This document shows positions 32,346 to 40,757 of a stretch of DNA of 64,000 nucleotides, one piece after another; the stretch's first letter is position 1; every line of letters begins with the position of its first letter. The notes under the pieces are model-generated. The model was not told the origin of the DNA and searched no databases. It saw only the letters and a program-made list of their open reading frames with translations. The DNA is from Clostridia bacterium. GTDB taxonomy: Bacteria > Bacillota > Clostridia > Oscillospirales > Butyricicoccaceae. The position numbers were made by a program, and so were the translations under genes. The stretch covers positions 1 to 64,000 of the forward strand of contig JAFSBG010000080.1 in the NCBI GenBank assembly GCA_017441945.1, written 5' to 3'.

Positions 32346-32824
32346 AAGCTCTCCTTTTCCAGATCAATTTTAAGGATTTTGAGTGCCCTGTGAATACGGG
32401 TTTTGACAGTATTTTCGTTGAGGTCAAGCACGGTGGCCACTTCCGAAATACTCATATCCTCAAAATAACGAAGGACTATCACTTCCTTGTACCTTTCAGG
32501 CAATGTCTTAATCATATCGTGGAAGGAAGAATCGTCATATTTATCCTCGTGCACGTCCAGTCTTTCGAGCGCATCGTCTTCCACGGCAATGAAGGTACCT
32601 TTCTTCCGCAGATATGTGATGGCTGTGTTGCTGATTATCTTATAAAACCAGGTTTTCATGTACTTTTCTTCACGCAGCTCGCCGACAGCCTTCCATGCTT
32701 TCAGCATACTGTCATTGAGAATATCCTCAGCGTCCTCTTTATTTTTGGCGTACGAATACGCAAACCTGTAACACGAGTCCATGTTTTCCATTATGAACTT
32801 TTCAAAGCTGCTTTTCCTGCTCAT
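32333..32824 (-). CDS. ECF RNA polymerase sigma factor (SigV-like)
   Basis: 163 residues from the ATG at 32824, which follows AGGAGG. Sigma region 2 (about 8-75: CYRFAYSYAKNKEDAEDILN, then MKTWFYKIISNTA) and region 4 (about 105-155: LPERYKEVIVLRYFEDMSIS, NTVKTRIHRALKIL) are both intact. The gene is preceded by an ECF-type promoter of its own class, so autoregulation is likely. Its partner anti-sigma factor is next door. Confidence 0.95.
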   Translation of the reverse strand: MSRKSSFEKFIMENMDSCYRFAYSYAKNKEDAEDILNDSMLKAWKAVGELREEKYMKTWFYKIISNTAITYLRKKGTFIAVEDDALERLDVHEDKYDDSSFHDMIKTLPERYKEVIVLRYFEDMSISEVATVLDLNENTVKTRIHRALKILKIDLEKESLWTR

Positions 32825-32856
32825 TTTCTTCCTCCTTTCGTATGTTCTGCTTATTA

Positions 32857-32883
32857 GACAAATGATAACACAAAAAGGTTTCA
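32857..32883 (-). promoter_or_regulatory. ECF-type promoter for the sigma/anti-sigma operon
   Basis: TGAAAC (32878-32883), 17-bp spacer, TGTC (32857-32860) on the minus strand, close to the TGAAAC-n16-CGTC promoters of SigV/SigM-type factors. Confidence 0.6.
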
Positions 32884-32903
32884 CGCACAATAAACTTTTA
32901 CAA

Positions 32904-32928
32904 GGAACTTTTAAAAAAAATTACCGTC
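32904..32928 (+). promoter_or_regulatory. ECF-type promoter for the divergent small exported protein
   Basis: GGAAC (32904-32908), 16-bp spacer, CGTC (32925-32928), 24 bp before the start codon. It fits the ECF consensus better than any sigma-A match in this gap. Confidence 0.65.
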
Positions 32929-32952
32929 TATATTATTAAAGGAGGAAAGACT

Positions 32953-33234
32953 ATGAAAAAGGTAATTTCAGTTGTTCTTTGTGCGGTTTTAATATGGTCG
33001 GCTATGGCTGTAACAGATTTTCTTCTCGTCAGGAATTATCGCAAGCCGCTTTTCTGCATCGGAATTAACCTCGCTGACGACGGCGGAAGCGGAAAATATG
33101 CAGGAATTGGCTATTCGTTTTTCCTCGAGGGAGGCTTTATGCCTGACGATGATGAGCCTGATGTGACTTCTGGCTGGGGATATCTTTTCGGCAGAGAAGT
33201 AATGCGTGTTTTCTGGGAAAATATGATTGGATAA
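32953..33234 (+). CDS. Small membrane-anchored protein, probable ECF regulon member
   Basis: 93 residues. An N-terminal hydrophobic segment (KKVISVVLCAVLIWSAMAVT) is a signal anchor or signal peptide; the rest is outside. The LADDGGSGKYAGIGYSFFLE stretch resembles small Firmicute envelope proteins with a DGGS-xxY-xGxGY core, whose function is unknown. AGGAGG at 32940-32945 sets the start. It is divergent from the sigma gene and has its own ECF-type promoter, so it is likely a target of the same sigma factor. Confidence 0.8.
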   Translation: MKKVISVVLCAVLIWSAMAVTDFLLVRNYRKPLFCIGINLADDGGSGKYAGIGYSFFLEGGFMPDDDEPDVTSGWGYLFGREVMRVFWENMIG

Positions 33235-33248
33235 TATGAATAGACATA

Positions 33249-33281
33249 AAAAAGCACCCTCGTATGAGAGTGCTTTTTATT
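33249..33281. terminator. Bidirectional terminator
   Basis: AAAAAGCACcCTC-gtat-GAGaGTGCTTTTT between the convergent small exported gene and the HIRAN gene; A- and T-runs on both sides serve both strands. Confidence 0.88.
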
Positions 33282-33617
33282 TTACATCATTGTAAACTGA
33301 GCCTGCATCTGCTCTTCGATTTCCTTTTCGTCACCTTCGATGATTTCACAGATTACCTTTGTGTAGGTTGTGAATCTCACCTTGACGAAGAATCTGTCGC
33401 CCACCTTATCGTAGATACGGCTTGCGCTCAATGTGCCGCCTGCCACAGTATCTACGCTGTTTGCAACATAGGCAACTGTGCCGATGAGAGGAAGCATAGC
33501 CTTGATAGCATCGCTGTCGTAAGGATTATTCTGCTCCTTGACACACATCACGATGTTACCGATGGCAAAAGGCTTGAGCTTATAATAATTGTTAAATCCC
33601 GTGAGAGTTATATACAT
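33282..33617 (-). CDS. HIRAN domain protein
   Basis: 111 residues, almost entirely one HIRAN-type domain: YITLTGFNNYYKLKPFAIGN, CVKEQNNPYDSDAIKAMLP, then GTVAYVANSVDTVAGGTLSA. In SNF2-type proteins HIRAN binds 3'-OH DNA ends; free-standing bacterial HIRAN proteins are uncharacterised. It lies 9 bp downstream of the RNase J gene on the same strand and is probably co-transcribed with it. Confidence 0.88.
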   Translation of the reverse strand: MYITLTGFNNYYKLKPFAIGNIVMCVKEQNNPYDSDAIKAMLPLIGTVAYVANSVDTVAGGTLSASRIYDKVGDRFFVKVRFTTYTKVICEIIEGDEKEIEEQMQAQFTMM

Positions 33618-33626
33618 AAGATGCTC

Positions 33627-35567
33627 CTAAACCTTCATATTGATAGGAAGAATCATTGGATTGCGCTTTGTGTTCTTGTAGACATAGTCGGCAATATTTG
33701 TGCGAAGCTCCGATTTGATTGTCGCCCAGTCGTAAAGATTTCTGTCAAGACAGCTTTCGATGGTTTCGATAGCGAGATTTTTAACCTTATCGGAAATATC
33801 CTCTGTGTCCTTTGTAAGGTTTATACCGCGTGTGATGATGTCAGGGCCTGCCATAACTGTGCCGTAGTCGGCATCGAATGTTGTGACGATGATAATGAGA
33901 CCGTCTTGGGAGAGATGCTGTCTGTCACGGAGAACTGTCTGCCCCACATCTCCTACGCCGATACCGTCAACAAGCACCTTGCCCGATGGGACTGTGCCGC
34001 CAAGCTTTGCACCGTTTGCGCCGATTTCGAGAATCTTGCCGATTTCCGAAATAAAGATGTTGTCTGTCGGAATGCCGACAGCCTTCGCGTGCTCCTTATG
34101 AGCCACAAGATGACGGTATTCGCCGTGGACAGGCATGAAATACTTAGGCTTTGTAAGGGCAAGAATCATCTTGAGCTCTTCCGCGCAGGCGTGGCCGGAA
34201 ACATGAAGCTCTGCAAGCTTATCATAAACCACCTCTGCACCACGCTTTACAAGCTCGTTGATAAGGGTGTAAACCGCCTTTTCGTTGCCCGGAATCGGGG
34301 ACGCTGCCATGAGGATTTTATCCTCAGTTGAAATATGAATCTGCTTATGGCTGCCCATACTCATACGCATAAGCGCCGACATAGGCTCGCCCTGGCTGCC
34401 TGTTGTGATGACAGTCATCTTGTCCTTAGGGTATTTTTTCATAAGGGAAATATCGACAACGAGACCCTTTGGATATGTGAGATAGCCCAATTCTGTGCCG
34501 ATTTTCATAATATTTTCCATGCTCCTGCCCGAAACACAGACTTTTCTGCCGTATTTATTGGAAATATCTAAAATCTGCTGTATTCTGTGGACATTGGAGC
34601 TAAAGGATGCGATAATAATGCGTTTGTCGCAGTTTTTGAACTGGGCTTCAAGGCTCTTGCCCACCTTCTTTTCACTCATTGCCATGCCAGGTCTTTCGGC
34701 ATTCGTCGAGTCGCTCATCAGCATAAGCACGCCTTCGTTGCCAAGCTGACCGAAGCGTGCAAGGTCTGCCATTCTGCCGTCGATAGGAGTCGTATCTATC
34801 TTGAAGTCGCCCATGAAAATGCACTTGCCAAGCGGTGTGCCGATGCAGAGTGAAACGGCATCTGCGATAGAGTGGTTTATGTGAATCATTTCGATATCAA
34901 AAATGCCCAGCTTAAACTTGTCACCAGCCTTTTTGATGTGGATTTTTGCCTTTTTGATGTTCTTATGCTCTTCGAGCTTGCTGTTTATAATTGCTCCTGC
35001 AAGCGCTGTGCAGTAAATCGGAACATTGAGGTCGCGAAGAATATAAGGAATGCCTCCGATATGGTCCTCGTGGCCGTGAGTGATAACGATGCCCTTGACC
35101 TTGTCGATATTCTTCTTGAGGTATGTGATGTCAGGGATTACAAGGTCGACGCCAAGCATATCGTCATTCGGGAATGTCATGCCGCAGTCGACAACGATTA
35201 TATTGTTGTCATACTCGAAAACTGTCATATTCTTCCCGATTTCCTGCAGACCGCCGAGAGGAATAATCTTCAGCTTCTTGCCAGGGTCAACAGAATCTTT
35301 TGTCTTTTTGGACTTTGCAGTCTCCTTCTTTGGGTCTGACTTTTTTGCCGACTTTTTGCTTTCGCCCATGGACATGAAATTCTTAGCCTCACTGAAAATT
35401 TCCTCAGCAAGAGTTTTTTTGGACTTCTTGCCTGACGAAGGCTTTTTGTCATTTGTCTTTTTAGTTGTTTTACCCGATGATTTGGACTTGGAGGGCTTTT
35501 CTGCAAAGGTTTTAAGCCCTCTGATTTCCTCTTCGATCAAGTCGTCAAATATACTTTTTTTGCTCAT
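33627..35567 (-). CDS. rnj: Ribonuclease J with long lysine-rich N-terminal extension
   Basis: 646 residues; most RNase J proteins have about 555. The extra about 97 residues at the N-terminus are low-complexity Lys/Ser-rich. The metallo-beta-lactamase domain starts at KLKIIPLGGLQEIGKNM (98-114) with the zinc motif HGHEDH (164-169), then the beta-CASP domain and the C-terminal domain ending in TKRNPMILPINM. The enzyme is the 5'-3' exonuclease and endonuclease central to mRNA decay and 16S rRNA maturation in Firmicutes. The start has AAGGAGA at 35573-35579. The extension may bind RNA or partners. A structured leader of about 240 nt lies upstream. Confidence 0.95.
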   Translation of the reverse strand: MSKKSIFDDLIEEEIRGLKTFAEKPSKSKSSGKTTKKTNDKKPSSGKKSKKTLAEEIFSEAKNFMSMGESKKSAKKSDPKKETAKSKKTKDSVDPGKKLKIIPLGGLQEIGKNMTVFEYDNNIIVVDCGMTFPNDDMLGVDLVIPDITYLKKNIDKVKGIVITHGHEDHIGGIPYILRDLNVPIYCTALAGAIINSKLEEHKNIKKAKIHIKKAGDKFKLGIFDIEMIHINHSIADAVSLCIGTPLGKCIFMGDFKIDTTPIDGRMADLARFGQLGNEGVLMLMSDSTNAERPGMAMSEKKVGKSLEAQFKNCDKRIIIASFSSNVHRIQQILDISNKYGRKVCVSGRSMENIMKIGTELGYLTYPKGLVVDISLMKKYPKDKMTVITTGSQGEPMSALMRMSMGSHKQIHISTEDKILMAASPIPGNEKAVYTLINELVKRGAEVVYDKLAELHVSGHACAEELKMILALTKPKYFMPVHGEYRHLVAHKEHAKAVGIPTDNIFISEIGKILEIGANGAKLGGTVPSGKVLVDGIGVGDVGQTVLRDRQHLSQDGLIIIVTTFDADYGTVMAGPDIITRGINLTKDTEDISDKVKNLAIETIESCLDRNLYDWATIKSELRTNIADYVYKNTKRNPMILPINMKV

Positions 35568-35840
35568 ATATCTCCTTTTCTGATAATGGTGTGCCGAAAA
35601 AGGGCAAATTTACCCCTGTATGTAAGTGGAATCAAAAAATCGACACAGAAAACTTAGCCATACCATTGTACAGCTTTATTTAGTTGTAATTTATAAACAA
35701 AGACTATATAGCGCAATGCTCATGATAGTCTTTAAAATTCAAAGTTCAGTAGCGGATTTTTCTGACTAAAATCCGTAAAAAATTGAAACCATAATTTCCT
35801 ATTATAACTAAATTATACCAAAAATATATATTAAAGTCAA
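35568..35840 (-). promoter_or_regulatory. RNase J promoter and structured 5' UTR
   Basis: Minus strand promoter TTGACT (35835-35840), 17-bp spacer, TATAAT (35812-35817). The transcript begins near 35805, leaving about 238 nt before the start codon. Two hairpins: CGGATTTT with AAAATCCG (35753-35775) and AAGACTAT with ATAGTCTT (35700-35732). The leader could be a target for feedback by the enzyme itself, which is only inferred. Confidence 0.65.
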
Positions 35841-35918
35841 TCTGCTTACACCTATAGTTTATTCATAAGTGTAAAAAAATATTCAGAATTAAGTAAAAAT
35901 AAGTTTCCGAATATGTGA

Positions 35919-36013
35919 TGAATCCCTCCACCGCCATTGGGCGCTCCCCCTCCCTTTAGGCAAGAGAGGCTTTATAGCTGCATCAGCAAATATGCCTTCC
36001 CTGCAGGAAGGCA
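35919..36013. repeat. Degraded CTCCCTC module and hairpin upstream of the RNase J promoter
   Basis: TGAATCCCTCCACCGCCATT, then GGCGCTCCCCCTCCC, matching the 16691-16748 module with changes. A separate hairpin GCCTTCC-ctgca-GGAAGGC is at 35994-36012. No gene between 35568 and 36094. Confidence 0.55.
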
Positions 36014-36073
36014 AAAAAGAAACAGGACAGAAAGTGTCTGAAAAATTGTTCAGCCTCAATTTCTGCCCTGTTT
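36014..36073 (-). terminator. Terminator of the alpha/ribosomal superoperon
   Basis: AAACAGGGCAGAAA (36060-36073) pairs with TTTCTGTCCTGTTT (36020-36033) with one G-T pair, then CTTTTTT on the minus strand. About 20 bp after the rplQ stop. Confidence 0.88.
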
Positions 36074-36094
36074 TATTATACTTAAATGATCAAA

Positions 36095-36436
36095 TTAGAC
36101 CAATTCGATAATAGCCATTTCAGCGTTGTCACCGCGACGAACACCGATACGAACGATACGTGTGTAACCGCCGTTACGTTCTGCATACTTTGGTGCGATT
36201 TCGTCGAAGAGCTTCTTAACTACGTCTTCCTTTGTAATGAAAGCGAGAGCCTGACGCTTGGATGCTAATGTATTTTTCTTGCCAAGAGTGATCATCTTTT
36301 CAGCGAGTGGACGAACCTCCTTAGCACGAGTAACAGTTGTTTCGATCTTGCCGTTTTCCAACAAATATGTTACCATCGCACGGAGCATAGCCATACGGTG
36401 GTCTGTTGGTCTGCCGAGTTTACGTGTACCTGGCAT
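36095..36436 (-). CDS. rplQ: 50S ribosomal protein L17
   Basis: 113 residues, the short bacterial form. Signature [20 protein letters not shown] at the N-terminus and the C-terminal [20 protein letters not shown]. It lines the polypeptide exit region of the large subunit. Last gene of the superoperon, directly after rpoA and before the terminator. Start preceded by AGGAGG. Confidence 0.98.
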   Translation of the reverse strand: MPGTRKLGRPTDHRMAMLRAMVTYLLENGKIETTVTRAKEVRPLAEKMITLGKKNTLASKRQALAFITKEDVVKKLFDEIAPKYAERNGGYTRIVRIGVRRGDNAEMAIIELV

Positions 36437-36485
36437 ACTGATTACCTCCTTGTTTAGGTTAATTAGGGAGCTTTAGGGCTCCCTT

Positions 36486-37433
36486 TTAATTATCGCCTTT
36501 TGAAAGCAGAAGATTTAAATCTGCCATTTTCTTTATAACTTCTTCGAGAGACTTTCTACCAAGGTTTCTAACCTTCATCATCTCTTCTTCTGTTGTGTTC
36601 ATGAGATCGCCAACTGTGTTGATGCCGGCTCTCTTGAGACAGTTGAAGGAACGAACGGAAAGGTCGAGTTCTTCGATAGTCATATCGAGGACCTTATTCT
36701 TTTCCTTTTCTGTTGTCTCTACAACAGTGGACTTGATACCGATTTCTTCGGAAAGGTCAACAAACAGAGCCAGATGGTCTGTGAGAACCTTTGCAGAAAG
36801 AGAAACTGCATCTCTTACAGAAATAGTCTTGTCAGTCCAGATTTCCAATGTGAGTTTATCATAATCTGTCATATTTCCGACACGTGTGTTTTCAACTGTA
36901 TAGTTGACCTTGTACACAGGTGTGTATGTGGAATCGACAGGGATCAAACCAATGATCGGTGTCTGTGGCTTGTTGCGTTCAGCTGGAACATAGCCGCGGC
37001 CATGGGAGAATGTGATCTCCATGTTGAACTTCGCGTCAGGCATAATGTAAGCAATATGGTGTTCTGGATTGAGAATCTCAATATCAGCATCACACTTGAT
37101 ATCGCCTGCAGTGATTTCGCTCTGACCGTTAGCTTCGATATATACAGTCTTTGTTCCTTCTGAATGGATCTTGGAAATAATACCCTTGATGTTGAGTACG
37201 ATTTCGGCAACATCTTCCTTTACCCCAGGCATAACACCGAACTCATGCTGAACGCCTTCGATCTTGATTCCGATTGGCGCTGTGCCAGGAAGCGAAGAAA
37301 GAAGAATTCTGCGCAATGAATTGCCGAGTGTGGTACCGTATCCACGTTCCAATGGCTCTACGACAAACTTACCATAAGAACCATCTTCTGTCATGTCTAC
37401 ACAATCAATACGTGGTTTTTCTATTGCTATCAT
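36486..37433 (-). CDS. rpoA: RNA polymerase alpha subunit
   Basis: 315 residues, normal for Firmicutes. The N-terminal dimerisation domain (about 1-230: [20 protein letters not shown]) scaffolds polymerase assembly. The C-terminal domain (about 250-315: [37 protein letters not shown]) binds UP elements and activators. In the usual place between rpsD and rplQ. Confidence 0.98.
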   Translation of the reverse strand: MIAIEKPRIDCVDMTEDGSYGKFVVEPLERGYGTTLGNSLRRILLSSLPGTAPIGIKIEGVQHEFGVMPGVKEDVAEIVLNIKGIISKIHSEGTKTVYIEANGQSEITAGDIKCDADIEILNPEHHIAYIMPDAKFNMEITFSHGRGYVPAERNKPQTPIIGLIPVDSTYTPVYKVNYTVENTRVGNMTDYDKLTLEIWTDKTISVRDAVSLSAKVLTDHLALFVDLSEEIGIKSTVVETTEKEKNKVLDMTIEELDLSVRSFNCLKRAGINTVGDLMNTTEEEMMKVRNLGRKSLEEVIKKMADLNLLLSKGDN

Positions 37434-37493
37434 CTGTTGCCCTCCTTAATATAATATGTTAAAACTGGGCTTTAAACAAAATAATATCAATTA

Positions 37494-38093
37494 TTACTTG
37501 GAGTAAAGCTCAACGATGAGATGTTCTTCTACTTCGTAGTCAATATCTTCACGCTTTGGCATAGCAGCTACTGTAGCAACACCCTTTGTGCTGTCAACAG
37601 AAAGCCATGCTGGAGCTGTGAGGGAAGCGTTAGCTTCAAGGAGACCCTTGAACTTAACGGAAGACATGCTCTTTTCGGAGATAGCGATTACATCGCCAGC
37701 CTTTACGAGGTAAGAAGGAATGTTAACTTTCTTGCCGTTGACTGTGAAATGTGCGTGAGAAACAAGCTGTCTTGCTTCACGGCGTGTTGTAGCAAAGCCT
37801 GCTCTGAATGCTACGTTATCAAGGCGACGTTCGCAGAGGATGAGGAGGTTTTCACCTGTGATGCCTTCCATCTTCATAGCCTTTTCGTAGTACTTACGGA
37901 ATGGCTTTTCGAGGACACCGTAAATTGTCTTTACCTTCTGCTTTTCTGTGAGCTGAAGACCGTATTCGCTCTTCTTCTTTCTCATCTGACCGCCAGGATT
38001 ACGATTTGTTTCTTTCTTAGCATAGCCCATAGCTGCTGGGGAAATGCCCAGAGCCTTATAGCGCTTTGCAATAGGCTGTGTGTTCTTAGCCAT
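37494..38093 (-). CDS. rpsD: 30S ribosomal protein S4 (cysteine-free type)
   Basis: 199 residues. The N-terminus lacks the zinc-binding cysteines seen in many S4 proteins. The S4 RNA-binding domain is visible as [20 protein letters not shown] and [20 protein letters not shown]. It is a primary 16S binder that starts small-subunit assembly and in Bacillus represses its own synthesis. GGAGGAATT precedes the start; it lies between rpsK and rpoA. Confidence 0.97.
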   Translation of the reverse strand: MAKNTQPIAKRYKALGISPAAMGYAKKETNRNPGGQMRKKKSEYGLQLTEKQKVKTIYGVLEKPFRKYYEKAMKMEGITGENLLILCERRLDNVAFRAGFATTRREARQLVSHAHFTVNGKKVNIPSYLVKAGDVIAISEKSMSSVKFKGLLEANASLTAPAWLSVDSTKGVATVAAMPKREDIDYEVEEHLIVELYSK

Positions 38094-38112
38094 AATCTAT
38101 AATTCCTCCCGA

Positions 38113-38520
38113 TTAAACTCTTCTTCTCTTTGGTGGACGGCAACCATTGTGTGGGATTGGTGTTACGTCCTTGATCATTGTTACTTCGAGACCAGCTGCC
38201 TGAAGTGCACGGATTGCAGCTTCACGACCAGCACCTGGGCCCTTTACGAATACTTCAACTGTCTTAAGACCGTGTTCCATAGCAGCCTTTGCAGCTGTTT
38301 CGGAAGCTGTCTGTGCAGCGAATGGTGTGCTCTTTCTGGAGCCGCGGAAGCCGAGACCACCTGCGGATGCCCAGGAAAGTGCGTTACCCTTTGTGTCTGT
38401 GATTGTTACGATTGTGTTGTTGAAGGACGCATGGATGTGAGCAGCGCCCTTTTCAATGTTCTTACGTTCGCGGCGCTTCTTTGTAACAACAGCGCCCTTC
38501 TTAGCCTGAACCTTAGCCAT
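38113..38520 (-). CDS. rpsK: 30S ribosomal protein S11
   Basis: 135 residues with an N-terminal Lys-rich segment and the conserved core [20 protein letters not shown] and [20 protein letters not shown]. It sits on the platform of the small subunit near the E site. GGAGGG precedes the start; it follows rpsM by 17 bp. Confidence 0.98.
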   Translation of the reverse strand: MAKVQAKKGAVVTKKRRERKNIEKGAAHIHASFNNTIVTITDTKGNALSWASAGGLGFRGSRKSTPFAAQTASETAAKAAMEHGLKTVEVFVKGPGAGREAAIRALQAAGLEVTMIKDVTPIPHNGCRPPKRRRV

Positions 38521-38537
38521 TATGTCGCCCTCCTTCT

Positions 38538-38906
38538 TTACTTCTTCTTATTAGCAATTGTCTTCTTTGGACCCTTACGTGTTCTTGCGTTTGTCTTGGA
38601 ACGCTGACCACGAACTGGGAGACCCTTACGATGTCTGAGACCACGGTAAGAACCGATTTCAACAAGTCTCTTGATGTTGAGAGCAACATCACGGCGAAGG
38701 TCGCCTTCTACAACGTAAGATCTTTCAATTGTTTCACGGAGAGCAGCAACCTGTTCTTCTGTAAGGTCGCGAACTCTGATATCTGGGTTAATGCCTGTTT
38801 CCTTCAGGATATCGTTAGAGAGCTTTCTACCGATACCATAGATATATGTGAGGCCGATTTCTACTCTTTTCTCACGAGGAATGTCTACACCTGCTATACG
38901 AGCCAT
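38538..38906 (-). CDS. rpsM: 30S ribosomal protein S13
   Basis: 122 residues: [20 protein letters not shown], a helix-two-turns-helix region and the basic tail [20 protein letters not shown] that contacts the P-site tRNA. It bridges the subunits. AGGAGG-type site upstream; 37 bp after rpmJ. Confidence 0.98.
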   Translation of the reverse strand: MARIAGVDIPREKRVEIGLTYIYGIGRKLSNDILKETGINPDIRVRDLTEEQVAALRETIERSYVVEGDLRRDVALNIKRLVEIGSYRGLRHRKGLPVRGQRSKTNARTRKGPKKTIANKKK

Positions 38907-38943
38907 AGTATTTTAAGCACCTCCTGCTTTCTTCTATAATAAA

Positions 38944-39057
38944 TTAACCTTGCTTCTGCTTATGCTTTGGGTTGGAGCAGATAACCATAACATTGCCCTT
39001 ACGGCGAATGATCTTGCACTTTTCGCAAATTGGCTTAACTGATGGTTTAACTTTCAT
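38944..39057 (-). CDS. rpmJ: 50S ribosomal protein L36
   Basis: 37 residues, starting [20 protein letters not shown] and ending KHKQKQG. The zinc ligands are C11, C14, C27 and H32, so this is the zinc-binding (C+) form. The ATG at 39057 has AGGAGG upstream. Too short for most gene calls but in the expected place between infA and rpsM. Confidence 0.97.
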   Translation of the reverse strand: MKVKPSVKPICEKCKIIRRKGNVMVICSNPKHKQKQG

Positions 39058-39084
39058 TTTGTTTTCCTCCTGTTTCCACAAAAG

Positions 39085-39303
39085 TTACTTTGAACGCCAG
39101 GTAATTCTACCCTGTGTCAAATCGTATGGTGAAAGCTGTAATGTAACCTTATCACCTGGTAAAATGCGGATGAAGTTCATGCGGAGCTTACCGGAAAGAT
39201 GAGCTAAAACCACATGTCCGCCTGTTATTTCTACTTTGAATGTAGCATTTGGCAGCGCCTCTATAACGGTACCTTCTACTTCAATCATATCTTCTTTTGC
39301 CAA
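39085..39303 (-). CDS. infA: Translation initiation factor IF-1
   Basis: 72 residues, a single S1/OB-fold domain: [20 protein letters not shown], then [20 protein letters not shown]. It occupies the A site during initiation. AGGAGG precedes the start. Between map and rpmJ, the usual Firmicute order. Confidence 0.98.
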   Translation of the reverse strand: MAKEDMIEVEGTVIEALPNATFKVEITGGHVVLAHLSGKLRMNFIRILPGDKVTLQLSPYDLTQGRITWRSK

Positions 39304-39354
39304 ACGAAATTACCTCCTGGTCAGATTCTCTTTGATTCTCTTTAATTTCGTCTT

Positions 39355-40113
39355 CTAATCTTCCAGCGGACGAGTCAGGATAATAGGTTCGCCGTCTGTG
39401 ATGACGAATGTATTCTCATAATGAGCCGAAAGACCACCGTCGACAGTTTTTACTGTCCAGCCATCTTTCAAAATCTTGACACCGAATGCCTTCTGATTAA
39501 CCATAGGCTCAACAGCAAGTGTCATACCCTTTGTCAAGCGAGGACCTCTGCCCGGCTTGCCGCAATAGTTCGGAACTTCAGGTGCCTCATGCATCTGTCT
39601 GCCGATGCCGTGACCAACGAAGTCACGCACGACACTGAATCCGTTTGCTTCGACATAAGTCTGGATAGCTTTTGAGATATCCGAGATTCTATTGCCTACA
39701 ACTGCTTGCTTGATACCTTCATAGAAGCTCTGTCTGGTCACATCAATAAGACGCTGCGCTTCCGGAGCGATGATGCCGGCAGCAAATGTGTCAGCATTGT
39801 CGCCATGGTAACCACGGTAAAACGCACCGACATCGATGGAAACGATGTCACCCTCTCTGATCTTGTCCTTGCCCGGAATACCGTGGATGACAGTATCATT
39901 GATGGAGCAGCAAATCGCTGCCGGGTAACCTTGGTAACCTAAAAAGGAAGGTGTGGCGCCGCACTGCTTGATTACCTTTCTTGCGATTTCATCAAGCTCT
40001 CTTGTTGTGACACCAGGTGCCACCGCCTTGCCGCACTCGATGAGTGCCAGCTTGGCGATAGCTCCTGCTTCTCTCATAATTTTAAGTTCCTGAGTTGACT
40101 TAATTGTTATCAT
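39355..40113 (-). CDS. map: Methionine aminopeptidase, type I
   Basis: 252 residues from the ATG at 40113, where type I enzymes normally begin (MITIKSTQELKIMREAG); an earlier in-frame start would lie deeper in adk. Metal ligands are in the expected contexts: IDVGAFYRGYHGDNADTF, GHGIGRQMHEAP and AVEPMV, with the final Glu in HYENTFVITDGEP. It removes the initiator Met from new proteins. It overlaps the adk 3' end by 14 bp. Confidence 0.96.
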   Translation of the reverse strand: MITIKSTQELKIMREAGAIAKLALIECGKAVAPGVTTRELDEIARKVIKQCGATPSFLGYQGYPAAICCSINDTVIHGIPGKDKIREGDIVSIDVGAFYRGYHGDNADTFAAGIIAPEAQRLIDVTRQSFYEGIKQAVVGNRISDISKAIQTYVEANGFSVVRDFVGHGIGRQMHEAPEVPNYCGKPGRGPRLTKGMTLAVEPMVNQKAFGVKILKDGWTVKTVDGGLSAHYENTFVITDGEPIILTRPLED

Positions 40114-40744
40114 ATTTAACACCAACTGCTTCAGCAACAAGTCTCTGTGTATCAGCGACTTCTCTCTGACCGACTACCTTCTTGAGCTTGCCCAAGTTTT
40201 CATAGTACTTTTTAACAGGTTCTGTTTCTTTGTGATATACAACCAGTCTTTCTTTCACAATCTCACGGTCATCGTCATTACGTCTTGTAATCAGAGCACC
40301 GCATCTGTCGCACACACCCGGCACGGATGTCGGATTATATTCAACATGATATGTTGCCTGACACTTTGTGCAGATTTCTCTGCCTGTAAGACGGCTGATG
40401 ATTTCTTCATCAGGCACTTCAATGGAGAGTGCGAAATCAACAGGGAAAATCTTGTCAATAGCTTCTGCCTGGAACAAAGTTCTTGGGAAGCCATCGAGGA
40501 TAGCACCGTTTTTGCAGTCTTCCTCAGCAAGTCTCTTTGATACAAGATCCACGATCAGATCATCAGGAACAAGGTGACCTGAGTTCATAGCGACCTTTAT
40601 CGACTTGCCCAGCTCTGTTTCTGCCTTCATGGCATCACGGAGAAGATTTCCTGTAGCGATTATCGGAACACCAAGCTTTTCCTTGAGGAAGAGAGCCTGT
40701 GTACCTTTACCGGCGCCAGGAGCGCCTAAGATTGTGCAAAGCAT
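40100..40744 (-). CDS. adk: Adenylate kinase
   Basis: 214 residues. P-loop GAPGAGKGTQ (7-16), NMP-binding helix, and a zinc-binding LID with CTKC and CDRC (Gram-positive form). It interconverts ATP + AMP and 2 ADP in the cytoplasm. Sits between secY and map as in most Firmicutes. Confidence 0.98.
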   Translation of the reverse strand: MLCTILGAPGAGKGTQALFLKEKLGVPIIATGNLLRDAMKAETELGKSIKVAMNSGHLVPDDLIVDLVSKRLAEEDCKNGAILDGFPRTLFQAEAIDKIFPVDFALSIEVPDEEIISRLTGREICTKCQATYHVEYNPTSVPGVCDRCGALITRRNDDDREIVKERLVVYHKETEPVKKYYENLGKLKKVVGQREVADTQRLVAEAVGVKYDNN

Positions 40745-40757
40745 TTTAATTTACCAC

